NCBI GenBank assembly: GCA_903857865.1
Contig: CAIOGO010000015.1
Coordinates: 1 to 64,000 of the forward strand
Direction: 5' to 3'
Length of the DNA: 64,000 nucleotides
Source of the DNA: an uncultured bacterium
GTDB taxonomy: Bacteria; Bipolaricaulota; Bipolaricaulia; UBA7950; UBA9294
Each line of letters begins with the position of its first letter. The stretch's first letter is position 1. Positions 1 to 8,368 of the stretch are shown piece by piece. The notes under the pieces were generated by a model. It saw nothing but the letters and a program-made list of their open reading frames with translations, did no database searches and was not told where the DNA came from. The position numbers and the translations under genes are program-made.

Positions 1-1426
1 CGCCGCGCGTCGAGCGAAAGAGGTCGAGCAGCCCTTGGTGCTGACGGCCGGCGAGCGCAGCCGCCCTGACGAGGACCTCGGAATCGAGGTTGTAGAGGAA
101 GGAACTCGCGAGGTCGTGGAGCGACAGATCGTCGTAGGGATCCGCCATCACGCGCAGGAAAGCGATCACGGCGCGGATCTCCTCCTGGTCGTAGAGGCCG
201 CGGCTGCCCGAGAACCGCCAAGGGATCCTGAGCATGTTGAGGGCCCGCAGGAATCCGGTGGCCTGAGCATTCGAGCGCACGAGGATGGCGAAGTCCGAAA
301 ACGCTCGAGCTTCGTTCGTGTGGCGCTCGCGGATGGTCGCGGCAACGAAGTCCGTCTCTTCGTCGAGTGTTGCGAAGTGAAGTTGATGGGGGGGACGACC
401 CGGGCCGGAGACGGAGCGGAGGCGCTTCTGAATGGATCGTTTGACCTCGAGACGGTCGGGGTTGTTGTTCTGGATCAGGCGATACGCCGAGTCGAGGATT
501 GCCTGCGTCGAGCGGTAGTTCTCATCGAGCACCACGAGGTCCGCGTCGGGGTAGGCGTCCTGGAAGCTCAGGATGTTGCTGATCGCGGCGCCGCGAAACT
601 TGTAGATCGATTGGTCGTCATCTCCGCAGACCGCGATGTTGCGATGCGCGGCCAGCAGCCTCAGCAGTTCGAACTGCGCGTAATTCGTGTCTTGGAACTC
701 ATCGACGAGAACGGCGCGGAACCGCCTCTGCGTGCGCGCCAGGACTGCCGGATGCTCGCGGAGAAGCCGCAGCGCGAGGGCAATGAGGTCGCCGAAGTCG
801 ACGAAGCCGTACCGCAGGAGAAGAGCCTGGTAGGCGCTGTAGACCTCGGCGAGTTCGGTCTGCCGGGCCAACTCGTCGGCCGTCTCGGCCGTGGCGGCGG
901 ATGCCGCCCCCTGCGCGGAGAGCTTCTGCACGTAGGCCGTGTACTCCGCCGGCGTGACGTCTTCGTCCTTCGCCCGCGAGAAGAGAGACAGGAGCGAGCG
1001 AAGGTTGTGCAGCGGGTTTCCCAGGGGACGAAACTGGTGGAGCGGCAGCTCGAACAAGCGCTCCTTGAGGAAGATGGCCTGCTCGGCCTCCGTGAGGATT
1101 CGGTAGTCGGGCGACAGCCCTAGGAGTACGGCGTTTTCTCGCAGAATGCGGTCGCAGAACGAGTGGAACGTCCCGATGTGCGCTTCCACGTAGCCGTAAG
1201 GCACAAGCCGGTCGACGCGTTCCTCCATCTCGGCGGCCGCCTTCTCGGTGAAGGTCAAGGCGAGGATTTCGGCAGGGTGAGCTCTCTTCTCTGCGATGAG
1301 CCACGCGATGCGCCGCGTGATGACGGTCGTCTTTCCCGTGCCTACGCCGGCGATGATGAGGAGCGGTCCGTCAGGGTGAGTGACCGCCTCGCGTTGGCAC
1401 GGGTTCAGATCCGCGAGGAGATCCAA
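1..1426 (-). CDS. uvrD: UvrD/PcrA-type superfamily 1 DNA helicase, C-terminus cut by window edge
   Basis: ATP-dependent 3'-5' DNA helicase of the UvrD/PcrA/Rep family, acting in repair and replication. About 475 residues are visible. Motifs in order: Walker A GVGTGKT (residues 27-33; the usual form is GAGSGKT), TFTEKAAAEM (motif Ia), VDEFQDT (about 241-247, Walker B), GDDDQSIYKFRGA (about 268, motif III) and DENYRST (motif IV). The start is a TTG placed after a good GGAGGT on the minus strand; no in-frame ATG sits nearby and LDLLADLNPCQREAV is the normal beginning of the family. The 2A/2B parts with motifs V-VI lie outside the window. The family call is firm; which paralogue (UvrD, PcrA or another) is open. 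Confidence 0.93.
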   Translation of the reverse strand, partial: MDLLADLNPCQREAVTHPDGPLLIIAGVGTGKTTVITRRIAWLIAEKRAHPAEILALTFTEKAAAEMEERVDRLVPYGYVEAHIGTFHSFCDRILRENAVLLGLSPDYRILTEAEQAIFLKERLFELPLHQFRPLGNPLHNLRSLLSLFSRAKDEDVTPAEYTAYVQKLSAQGAASAATAETADELARQTELAEVYSAYQALLLRYGFVDFGDLIALALRLLREHPAVLARTQRRFRAVLVDEFQDTNYAQFELLRLLAAHRNIAVCGDDDQSIYKFRGAAISNILSFQDAYPDADLVVLDENYRSTQAILDSAYRLIQNNNPDRLEVKRSIQKRLRSVSGPGRPPHQLHFATLDEETDFVAATIRERHTNEARAFSDFAILVRSNAQATGFLRALNMLRIPWRFSGSRGLYDQEEIRAVIAFLRVMADPYDDLSLHDLASSFLYNLDSEVLVRAAALAGRQHQGLLDLFRSTRG

Positions 1427-1598
1427 GGTGACACCTCCCCTGACTCGACGACAGCGCGCAGGCCCGCTGCCTGCGTCACGTCGGTGCGCGGTGGCTCGTT
1501 CAGCGGAGAGAGGAGATCCACGACACACCTCGGAGTCCTCGGCGCGGGACCGCGCACCGAATCGGATCTAGGCCGGATAAGAATTCCATGGGCAGGCC

Positions 1599-1629
1599 AG
1601 TATACGAACAACCGGCCGCTCGTAGCCAA
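1599..1629 (-). promoter_or_regulatory. possible promoter for the helicase gene
   Basis: Minus strand: TTGGCT, 19-base spacer, TATACT. The -10 box is good but the spacing is long, and it would give a leader of about 170 bases before the TTG start. Otherwise the 1427-1701 spacer holds only the hairpin at 1634-1657. Confidence 0.3.
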
Positions 1630-1633
1630 ACGA

Positions 1634-1657
1634 AAGGGGAAGCCGTAGCTTCCCCTT
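1634..1657 (-). terminator. hairpin downstream of HU gene
   Basis: Perfect 10-bp inverted repeat AAGGGGAAGC / GCTTCCCCTT with a 4-base loop, 45 bases past the HU stop codon. On the minus strand it is followed by the T-rich tract TTTCGTTT, as expected of an intrinsic terminator. Confidence 0.6.
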
Positions 1658-1701
1658 GCCTCATTCCGTAGGCTGCCCGTGGGCAGCGAGCTCCTCTGGC
1701 C

Positions 1702-1998
1702 CTACCTCTTCGTCGCGGCGGCCTTCTTGGCGACGATGTCCTTCAGGTTCTTCCCGGCCTTGAAGGCGGGAACGACCTTGGCCGGGGTCTTGATGCGCTG
1801 CCCGGTCTGCGGGTTCATCCGCGTGGTCGCCTTGCGCTTTCGGGTCTCGAACTTCCCAAACCCGGTGATGATGACTGGCTCGTTCTTCGCCAGTGCCTGC
1901 GTGATCACATCGACCACGCCATCCAGTGCCGCCCGTGCATCCTTCTTGGTGAGCCCGGTGCCCTTCGCCAGCTTCTCGACGAGTTCTGCCTTGTTCAC
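1702..1998 (-). CDS. hup: HU family DNA-binding protein
   Basis: Histone-like nucleoid protein that dimerises and bends DNA. The 98-residue product has the typical start (NKAELVEKLAK), the GFGKFETRKR segment, and the beta-arm with RMNPQTGQ, which intercalates into the minor groove. A short lysine/alanine tail (KKAAATKR) extends slightly past the family's usual 90 residues. The start is GTG at 1998, preceded by AGGGGGT; a longer reading from 2040 would add a non-homologous leader and run through the -10 promoter box. It has its own promoter and a hairpin behind it, so it is probably monocistronic. Confidence 0.95.
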   Translation of the reverse strand: MNKAELVEKLAKGTGLTKKDARAALDGVVDVITQALAKNEPVIITGFGKFETRKRKATTRMNPQTGQRIKTPAKVVPAFKAGKNLKDIVAKKAAATKR

Positions 1999-2030
1999 GT
2001 CGTACCCCCTAGGTATGAGGATCTGCCGCC

Positions 2031-2059
2031 AGTATGGCAACGAAGGGTGCCGTTGTCAA
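2031..2059 (-). promoter_or_regulatory. sigma70-type promoter of HU gene
   Basis: Minus strand: perfect TTGACA (2059-2054), 17-base spacer, CATACT (2036-2031), about 33 bases before the GTG start. This is one of the best promoter matches in the window. Confidence 0.7.
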
Positions 2060-2206
2060 GTCTACATCGCAGTGCGTGCGGGGCTTTCTGGTCGTGGAGA
2101 CAAGGAAACGCCCTTCCCTACGATCGTTTGGCCTCATCCACGCGGAATGCCCAACCGTTGCCGGACGGCGGCGCTTCCCCTTTTCGCTGGGCGTCATGTC
2201 CGTGGG

Positions 2207-3532
2207 TCACACTCTTGCTTTGGACAGGACCTCGGCGAAAGCGTCCTCCAGGATGTCCATCCCTTCGTCGATTTGCTGATCGGTGATGACGAACGAGACG
2301 AGAACGCGCAGGACGTTCCCCTGGAGGCCGGCGGTCGGGAAGATCGCCCCGTTGGCGAGTGCAGTCTGGGCGATGCGCCCGGCGATCTCCTTGGCGGGCT
2401 CCTTCGTGACGCGATCCTTCACGAGTTCGATGGCGACCATCGCCCCGAGTCCGCGGACATCTCCGACGATGTCGAATCGATCCGCCAGTCGTTGGAAGCG
2501 GGCCTTGATCCGATTGCCGACGTGCGTGGCGCGGCTCAGTAGATCCTCTTCGTCGAGGATGTGAATGACCTCGATCGCGGCGCGGCAGGCAAGCGGGTTC
2601 CCGGCATACGTTCCCCCAATCGCGCTGGGGATGGGGGCATCCATGATCTCCGCTCGCCCGATCACTCCAGAAAGCGGGAGCCCGGACGCGAGGGACTTGG
2701 CGACGCAGACAAGGTCAGGTTCGACGCCGAAGTGCTCGAAGGCGAAGAACTTCCCCGTGCGGCCGATGCCCGATTGGACCTCGTCGAAGGCGAGGACGAA
2801 TCCATACTTGTCGGCCAGTGTTCGCAGGAAGGGCAGGAACCACGCGGGCGGAACGAGGAATCCGCCCTCGCCGATGACGGGCTCGACGACCATCACTGCA
2901 ACCTCGGCCGGGTCGACGAGCGACAAGAGCGACGACTCGATCTCCTCCGGCGTGACGTGCTTGCGGTACTCGTACGGGTAGGGCAGGCGATACACGTCCG
3001 AGGCGAACGGCCCGAATCCCGTCTTGTAGGGTTTTGCCTTGTGCGTCATCGTCATGGTCAACAGCGTCCTGCCGTGGAACGCGTTCTCGAACACGAGGAT
3101 GGATTTGCGCTTCGTGTACGCACGCGCGATCTTGACGGCGTTCTCGATCGCCTCGGCGCCGCTGTTGAAGAACGCGGCCTTCTTGTCGCCGGAGATCGCC
3201 GTGTGCTTGCAGAGGAGTTCCGCCAGATCGACGAGCGGCGCGTAGGGCACCGCCGTGAAGTCCGTGTGGAGGAAGTCGTCCATCTGGTCCCGAAGCGCCT
3301 TAACGATGCGTGCGTGGCGTTGACCGACGGCAAGGCAACCCCATCCTCCGGTGAAGTCGATGAACCGATTGCCGTCGAGATCCTCGATGATCGCGCCCTC
3401 ACTCGAACGAATGACGAACGGCGCGTACGCCTCGAGTGGCGCGGCGACGTACTTCGCCTTCCGGGCGAGCACGGCGGCCGACTTGGGTCCAGGGAGCGCG
3501 GTCTGAATGCGCGTCGATTTCCGTTCTACCAT
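2207..3532 (-). CDS. class III PLP-dependent aminotransferase (GABA/acetylornithine transaminase family)
   Basis: 441-residue PLP enzyme that moves an amino group from an omega-amino acid to a keto acid. The fold-type I signature is clear: FNSGAEAIENAVKIAR (cofactor phosphate site), FHGRT, and LAFDEVQSGIGRTG with the PLP-contacting Asp. The catalytic lysine is K279 in AKSLASGLP. The start at MVERKST is set by GAGGAGGAG just upstream; earlier in-frame codons give low-complexity sequence. It lies 68 bases behind the RNase Z-like gene on the same strand and probably shares its transcript. Resemblance is strongest to 4-aminobutyrate aminotransferases, but substrate cannot be fixed from sequence alone, and no arginine-biosynthesis genes are nearby. 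Confidence 0.9.
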   Translation of the reverse strand: MVERKSTRIQTALPGPKSAAVLARKAKYVAAPLEAYAPFVIRSSEGAIIEDLDGNRFIDFTGGWGCLAVGQRHARIVKALRDQMDDFLHTDFTAVPYAPLVDLAELLCKHTAISGDKKAAFFNSGAEAIENAVKIARAYTKRKSILVFENAFHGRTLLTMTMTHKAKPYKTGFGPFASDVYRLPYPYEYRKHVTPEEIESSLLSLVDPAEVAVMVVEPVIGEGGFLVPPAWFLPFLRTLADKYGFVLAFDEVQSGIGRTGKFFAFEHFGVEPDLVCVAKSLASGLPLSGVIGRAEIMDAPIPSAIGGTYAGNPLACRAAIEVIHILDEEDLLSRATHVGNRIKARFQRLADRFDIVGDVRGLGAMVAIELVKDRVTKEPAKEIAGRIAQTALANGAIFPTAGLQGNVLRVLVSFVITDQQIDEGMDILEDAFAEVLSKARV

Positions 3533-3600
3533 GACTCCTCCTCTGGTCAGAGACACGAGTGCGATCGTAACGAAGGGCAGGCGGGAACGCCACTCGCGGC

Positions 3601-4449
3601 CTACTCCGCGACGAACACGCGGCCCGGCGGGACGAGGGTGACGCGGCAATCCAGGCCGTCGAAGTGCCCCCCGGCGGCCTCGATCTCCTTCACCTTGCCC
3701 TTGTAGCGGCTGGAGATATGGAAGCAGATGAGCTCCTTCTTGACCCTCGCCTCGCGCGCCACCTGGATGGCCTCGGCAAGCGACGCGTGCTTGTACTCCT
3801 TGCGATCCTGTTCATCGAGAAAGGTCGTATCGTGGCAGAGAATCTCGGTATCCTCGACGTAGGCCGGCTTGATGGGAACCGAATCGCCGCCGTACGAGAA
3901 GAGCTTCTGCTCGTAGTGCTGAGTGACGGCTTCTTTCCCTTGGGCTCGCACCATGGTCACGATCTCTTCCTGGCTCAGATCGGCCAGTTCGGGCTTGAGG
4001 CGGTGGCGGACCTCAACGATGTTGAATCCCAGCGATTTCTCGCTGTGAACGTGAACCGTCGGGAACGCCTCGACATAGCGTGGCGTCGCGCCTCCCTCGA
4101 GCGGGACCCGGTCGCCCGCGACGAGCGGCACCCACTCCAAGTCGTAGGTCAGTCGGCGGTTCGTCCGAGCCAAGAACGCCATCATCTCCGTAACGAGGTA
4201 GTTGTCCTTCGGGTAGTAGATGGACAGTTCCTTCTCCTTGTCGCCCATCGCGTTGTTGCGGATGTTGACGAGGCCGACCAAGCCGCCGACGTGGTCGGCG
4301 TGCCCGTGCGAGAGGAAGACCCGCCGTATGGCGAACGCCTTGTTGCCGAGGATCGAGCTCGCACCCTCGCCTGCGTCGAACAGGATGCGGTCCGGGCTGT
4401 AGTAGAGCCAGCTCGAGTAGAGCGCTTTCGAGTACATCAAGAGCCGCAT
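3601..4449 (-). CDS. RNase Z-like metallo-beta-lactamase hydrolase
   Basis: 282-residue metal-dependent hydrolase of the RNase Z/ElaC branch, whose members trim tRNA 3' ends. The zinc motif HxHxDH is SHGHADH (H48, H50, D52, H53), followed by the metal-bridging Asp in CHDTTF and a late His in CFHISSRY, both placed as in RNase Z. It is somewhat short for canonical RNase Z (about 300 residues) and begins unusually (MRLLMYSKALYSSW), so another phosphodiesterase activity is possible. The ATG at 4449 has GGGAGG about 11 bases upstream. It is transcribed divergently from serS. Confidence 0.8.
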   Translation of the reverse strand: MRLLMYSKALYSSWLYYSPDRILFDAGEGASSILGNKAFAIRRVFLSHGHADHVGGLVGLVNIRNNAMGDKEKELSIYYPKDNYLVTEMMAFLARTNRRLTYDLEWVPLVAGDRVPLEGGATPRYVEAFPTVHVHSEKSLGFNIVEVRHRLKPELADLSQEEIVTMVRAQGKEAVTQHYEQKLFSYGGDSVPIKPAYVEDTEILCHDTTFLDEQDRKEYKHASLAEAIQVAREARVKKELICFHISSRYKGKVKEIEAAGGHFDGLDCRVTLVPPGRVFVAE

Positions 4450-4504
4450 GACCGTGGGCCTCCCGGGTTGGTGCGAATGCCGCAGGCCATCCTGCGGCTC
4501 GGGC

Positions 4505-4510
4505 ATTATA
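4505..4510 (-). promoter_or_regulatory. -10 box for the RNase Z-like gene
   Basis: Perfect TATAAT on the minus strand, about 55 bases before the ATG at 4449. No convincing -35 box is seen at 16-18 bases. Confidence 0.4.
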
Positions 4511-4564
4511 CCCGCCTTGATGCGGGCGCGAGATCCGTTCGGAAGGGCCATAGCGGCGGACGTG

Positions 4565-4593
4565 TTGCCCGGCGGCGAGCCGTCTCCTAGAAT
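4565..4593 (+). promoter_or_regulatory. promoter of serS
   Basis: TTGCCC, 17-base spacer, TAGAAT, ending 26 bases before the serS start. It lies back to back with the minus-strand -10 box at 4505-4510. Confidence 0.6.
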
Positions 4594-4619
4594 TGCAGCG
4601 CGAAACGGAGGCCGTGACG

Positions 4620-5879
4620 ATGCTCGACATTCGCGAGTTGCGGGAACACCCAACGGACATGGAAGCGCGGCTCAAGACGCGCGACCCGTCCATCGACCTC
4701 GCTCCGATCTTCGAGCTTGACGACGCGAGGCGGAAGCTGATCGGTGAGGTCGAGGAGCTGAAGGCCGAGAAGAACCGCGGATCGCAAGAGGTTGCCGCCC
4801 GGAAGAAGGCGGGGCAAAGCGCCGAGGACCTCTTCGGACGCCTGAGCGAGATCTCGACTCGAACGTCGAAGCTGGACGAGGCCCTCCGCGGCGTGGAGCG
4901 GGACATCGAGGATCTCGTGGGGCGCCTTCCGAACGTTCCCCACTCGTCCGTGCCGGTCGGTGGGAAGGACGACAAGATCGTGCTCCGGACGTTCGGCTCC
5001 CGCCGGGAGCCTGGGTTCGCTGTGCGGCACCATCTGGAAATCGGAGAGGAGAGGGGCCTGCTCGACTTTCGGCGTGCCGCCGCGATCGCCGGTGCGAAGT
5101 TCCCGATGTATGTCGGGCGCGGCGCGCTCCTCGAGATGGCGCTGATCCAGTTCATGATCTTCCACCACGCCCGGCGAGGCTACACGCCGATCTTCCCACC
5201 GTTTGTCGCCAACGCGGAGAGCTTCTTCGTTTCGTCGCAGCTTCCGAAGTTCGCCGACGACGTCTACGCCATCGAGAAGGACGGGCTGTACCTGAATCCG
5301 ACCGCGGAGAGCATCCTCGTGAATCTGCATCGTGGTGAGATTCTGGCGGCGGAGGAACTGCCGAAGAAGTACGTCGCCTACACCCCCTGCTTCCGTCGCG
5401 AGGCCGGCAGCTACGGCGAGGAAGAGAGGGGCCTGATCCGCGTCCACCAGTTCAACAAGGTGGAGCTGTTCAAGTTCACCGTCCCGGAGACGTCGTACGC
5501 CGAACAGGATGCGCTGATCGAGGACGCCGAGTCAGTTCTTCAAGCCCTCGGCATGCACTACCGAGTCGCCCTCCTGACCACCGAGGATATGGCGCAGCAG
5601 GCATCGAAGACGGTTGACCTCGAGGTCTACCTGCCTGGGCAGGGACGGTACTACGAGGTCTCCTCGTGCAGTAACTGCGAAGCCTTCCAGGCGCGGCGCG
5701 GCAACATCCGCTACCGGCCAAGCCCCAAGGAGAAACCCGCCTTCGTACACACGCTCAATGGATCCGGTCTGGCGACGTCCCGCTTGATGGCGGCCATCCT
5801 GGAGAATAACCAAGCGGAAGATGGGACGATCGAAGTTCCGGCCGCCCTCCGTCCGCTCGTCGGATTCGACACGCTATGA
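4620..5879 (+). CDS. serS: seryl-tRNA synthetase
   Basis: Class II synthetase that charges tRNA-Ser (and tRNA-Sec). The 419-residue length is normal. It opens with MLDIRELREH and the long antiparallel coiled-coil arm (about residues 30-105) that binds the tRNA long variable arm. Motif 2 reads FRREAGSYG with LIRVHQFNKVELF. The active-site segment EVSSCSNCEAFQARR is followed by motif 3, NGSGLATSRLMAAILENNQ. The ATG at 4620 follows GGAGG; an upstream ATG at 4593 lacks a ribosome site and overlaps the -10 box. The stop overlaps the next start (ATGA), so the ABC ATPase gene is translationally coupled to it. Confidence 0.97.
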   Translation: MLDIRELREHPTDMEARLKTRDPSIDLAPIFELDDARRKLIGEVEELKAEKNRGSQEVAARKKAGQSAEDLFGRLSEISTRTSKLDEALRGVERDIEDLVGRLPNVPHSSVPVGGKDDKIVLRTFGSRREPGFAVRHHLEIGEERGLLDFRRAAAIAGAKFPMYVGRGALLEMALIQFMIFHHARRGYTPIFPPFVANAESFFVSSQLPKFADDVYAIEKDGLYLNPTAESILVNLHRGEILAAEELPKKYVAYTPCFRREAGSYGEEERGLIRVHQFNKVELFKFTVPETSYAEQDALIEDAESVLQALGMHYRVALLTTEDMAQQASKTVDLEVYLPGQGRYYEVSSCSNCEAFQARRGNIRYRPSPKEKPAFVHTLNGSGLATSRLMAAILENNQAEDGTIEVPAALRPLVGFDTL

Positions 5880-6628
5880 ACGAAACCCTGGTCGAAGCGC
5901 GCAACCTAACGAAGCACTTCCGAACGAGGCGGGGAGCCGTGCGAGCCGTGGACGACGTGTCGTTCGAATGCCGCGCCGGCGAGGTGTTCGGCCTCCTCGG
6001 GCCGAACGGCGCCGGCAAGACGACGGCTCTCCGCATGCTGGCGACGATCCTCACGCCCACGTCGGGAACCGTGACCATCGCCGGGTTCGACACGAGGAAG
6101 GATCCGGACCGCGTTCGGGAGCGGATCGGATTCCTCGCCACCGAGACCGGCCTCTACGACCGGTTCTCGGCGCGCGAGACGCTCCGCTTCTTCGGACGCA
6201 TCAGCGGGCTGTCGAACGGCGACGTCGCCAAGCGGACGGGCGAGATCTTCGAGATGCTGGCGATGACATCGCTCGCCGACCGCCGTGTGGGGACCTTCTC
6301 CACCGGCGAGAAGCAGAAACTGTCGCTCGCGCGGAGCATCGTCCACGATCCCGCCGTCCTGATTCTCGACGAGCCGACGTTCGGACTCGACATCATGGCG
6401 GCGCGAAGCGTCGAGGAGACCGTTGCGCTGTTCCGCGACCAAGGGCGGACGATTCTCCTGTCGACGCACGTCATGCGCCTGGCGGAGAAGCTCTGCGATC
6501 GCGTGGCGATCCTGTACGAAGGACGCATCCACGCGTTCGGGACCCAGGAGGAACTCGCGGCAACGTACGGCGAGACGGATCTTGAGGACATCTTCTTCGC
6601 GGCCATTGGCCGCGAAGCCATGGCCTAG
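5876..6628 (+). CDS. ABC transporter ATP-binding protein (NatA type)
   Basis: 250-residue ATPase that would drive an ABC-2 type exporter. Walker A is GPNGAGKTT (about 42-50), the signature is FSTGEKQKLSLAR, Walker B is LILDEPTFGLD, and the switch His is in STHVM. It resembles NatA/CcmA-type subunits in length and in the GFDTRKDPDRVRERIGF segment. It overlaps serS by four bases. The matching permease is the gene at 8369, separated by a secreted protein gene, so the three probably form one transcript. The exported substrate is unknown. Confidence 0.9.
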   Translation: MNETLVEARNLTKHFRTRRGAVRAVDDVSFECRAGEVFGLLGPNGAGKTTALRMLATILTPTSGTVTIAGFDTRKDPDRVRERIGFLATETGLYDRFSARETLRFFGRISGLSNGDVAKRTGEIFEMLAMTSLADRRVGTFSTGEKQKLSLARSIVHDPAVLILDEPTFGLDIMAARSVEETVALFRDQGRTILLSTHVMRLAEKLCDRVAILYEGRIHAFGTQEELAATYGETDLEDIFFAAIGREAMA

Positions 6629-6690
6629 GGGTTTCCTTGAGGCCCGCCGCGTGGTATCCTGGCCTCCTGTAGTAGCTCAAGGAGGCAAGA

Positions 6691-8358
6691 ATGGGCAGGA
6701 AGGTCGTATGGGCGATGGCGCTCGTTGTGACTGCCGTCGTATCGGCCGGCCTGGTGGGGGGGCAGGTCGGAGGGTTCCTGTGGTGGGGGACCCGCGAGCC
6801 AATCTACATCTACGGTGACGACGAGTTCACATACTCGAACGGGGTCATGTCCGGGAGCGGCGCGGCCGCGGATCCCTACATCATCGAGGGATGGAACATC
6901 TCGCCGGCGAACGCCGACTACGGCGTCTACGTCGATCACACCACGAGCCACTTCGTGATCCGCGACTGCGTCATTGGGGGAGCGCGGATTGCCGGGGTGT
7001 ACTTCAACTCCGTGGAGAACGGACGGATCGAGAGGGTCCAGATCTTCGGCTCCGACACCGCCATCTATCTGCTCAACGCGCGCGACAACCGCATTGCGGA
7101 GAGCGTGATCTCGGAGTGCCGGTACGGCGTTGTCATGGCCGCCATGTCGCAGGAGAACGTCATCACGGGCAACAGCTTCCTCGGCAACGGGCTCGCCGGC
7201 TACGACCCGGAGCACAGGAACACCTGGTACGAGGGCAAGAGTGGGAACTACTGGAGCGACTACCAGGGCGCGGACCTGAACAAGGACGGCGTCGGCGACG
7301 AGCCGTACTACCCGCTCGAGGATCTTCGACCGCTGATGACGTCGCCGGTTGCACTGACCGAGGTCGCGCCTGCCGGGCCGAGCTACGCCGGGAACCTCGT
7401 CGCGCCGGACGGCTCGCTCGTCGTGACGTCGCAGACGCCGATCACGCTCGTGGCCAGCGATCCCGGAAGCGGACTCGCCGAAATCAAGTACTCGATCGAC
7501 GGCGGCCCGTGGACGACCTACACCGGGGCGGTTCTTCTCAGGGGAGACGACGGCCCGCGGAAGGTTGCGTACTACGGGATCGACCGACTGGGCAACGCGG
7601 AGCCCAAGAAGACCGTGTCGTTCCTGCTCGACAACCACTCGCCCCAGACGGTGATGGAGATCGGAGATCCGAAGTTCGCCGACTCCCGCGGAACGTGGAT
7701 CACGTCCGCAACGCGGATCACCCTGCGCCGCACCCAGGAGTCGACCTACGGGCGAACCCAGACGTACTATCGCATCAACGATGGGGCGTGGCTGACGTAC
7801 TCGACTCCGTTCCACATGACCGGAGAGGATGGGGCGCGCGCCGTGTCGTTCTACAGCCGCAACGCCTCCGGCGTCGTCGAAGCCGTCCAGACGAAGATCG
7901 TGATGAAGGACGACGCGCCGCCCACGAGCCGAGGCGCTCGTGCGCAAGCTCCGGGCGGAGTCTCGATTGGCGCGGGGGCCCCGACGGCGACCACGGCCTC
8001 CGCGGGCTCGAGTTCGGGCGCGACGGCGGCGTCGACCTCGACGACGAAGCCCGTGACCGCTGTCTCAGCTCCGACGGCGTCGACATCCTCGACGACGACC
8101 GCTACGGCCGGGACAAGCGCAAGCACGTCGACGACGGCCGGGTCGAGTCTGACGGGCTCGTCCACGTCGCAGGATGCGACGGCGCAGGCCGCGCTCGCCG
8201 GCGCTGCGCTCGGGCAGACGGGGACCGGCTCCACGACACCGTCGTCGACCCAGACGGAGTCCCTTGTCACTCCGTCCGTCGTGACTCCGTCGGTCACACA
8301 GCCTGGGCCCTCCACGGCGGTCCCCGACGCAGCCGAAACCCCGTCCTCGTCGAAGTGA
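6691..8358 (+). CDS. secreted NosD-like beta-helix protein with OmpL47-like domains and a Ser/Thr-rich tail
   Basis: 555 residues with a signal peptide (hydrophobic stretch about 5-27). Residues 40-215 are a right-handed beta-helix of the NosD/CASH type. The helix begins with a motif shared by two other proteins here (EFTYSNGVMSGSG, then DPYIIEGWNI) and ends with GNYWSDYQGADLNKDGVGDE, a calcium-loop-like DxNxDG segment. Two repeats of about 80-90 residues follow (IKYSIDGGPWTTYTG; YYRINDGAWLTYSTPF), typical of OmpL47-like or sugar-binding Ig-type domains. The last 130 or so residues are almost only Ser, Thr, Ala, Gly, Pro and Val and have no anchor. AAGGAGG precedes the ATG. It is probably exported and surface-associated; its ligand is unknown. 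Confidence 0.82.
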   Translation: MGRKVVWAMALVVTAVVSAGLVGGQVGGFLWWGTREPIYIYGDDEFTYSNGVMSGSGAAADPYIIEGWNISPANADYGVYVDHTTSHFVIRDCVIGGARIAGVYFNSVENGRIERVQIFGSDTAIYLLNARDNRIAESVISECRYGVVMAAMSQENVITGNSFLGNGLAGYDPEHRNTWYEGKSGNYWSDYQGADLNKDGVGDEPYYPLEDLRPLMTSPVALTEVAPAGPSYAGNLVAPDGSLVVTSQTPITLVASDPGSGLAEIKYSIDGGPWTTYTGAVLLRGDDGPRKVAYYGIDRLGNAEPKKTVSFLLDNHSPQTVMEIGDPKFADSRGTWITSATRITLRRTQESTYGRTQTYYRINDGAWLTYSTPFHMTGEDGARAVSFYSRNASGVVEAVQTKIVMKDDAPPTSRGARAQAPGGVSIGAGAPTATTASAGSSSGATAASTSTTKPVTAVSAPTASTSSTTTATAGTSASTSTTAGSSLTGSSTSQDATAQAALAGAALGQTGTGSTTPSSTQTESLVTPSVVTPSVTQPGPSTAVPDAAETPSSSK

Positions 8359-8368
8359 GCAAGCCCCC

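Noticed and set aside
35-1123. Long plus-strand open frame at the window start
   Set aside because: It is the antisense shadow of the UvrD-type helicase, whose motifs are unmistakable on the minus strand.
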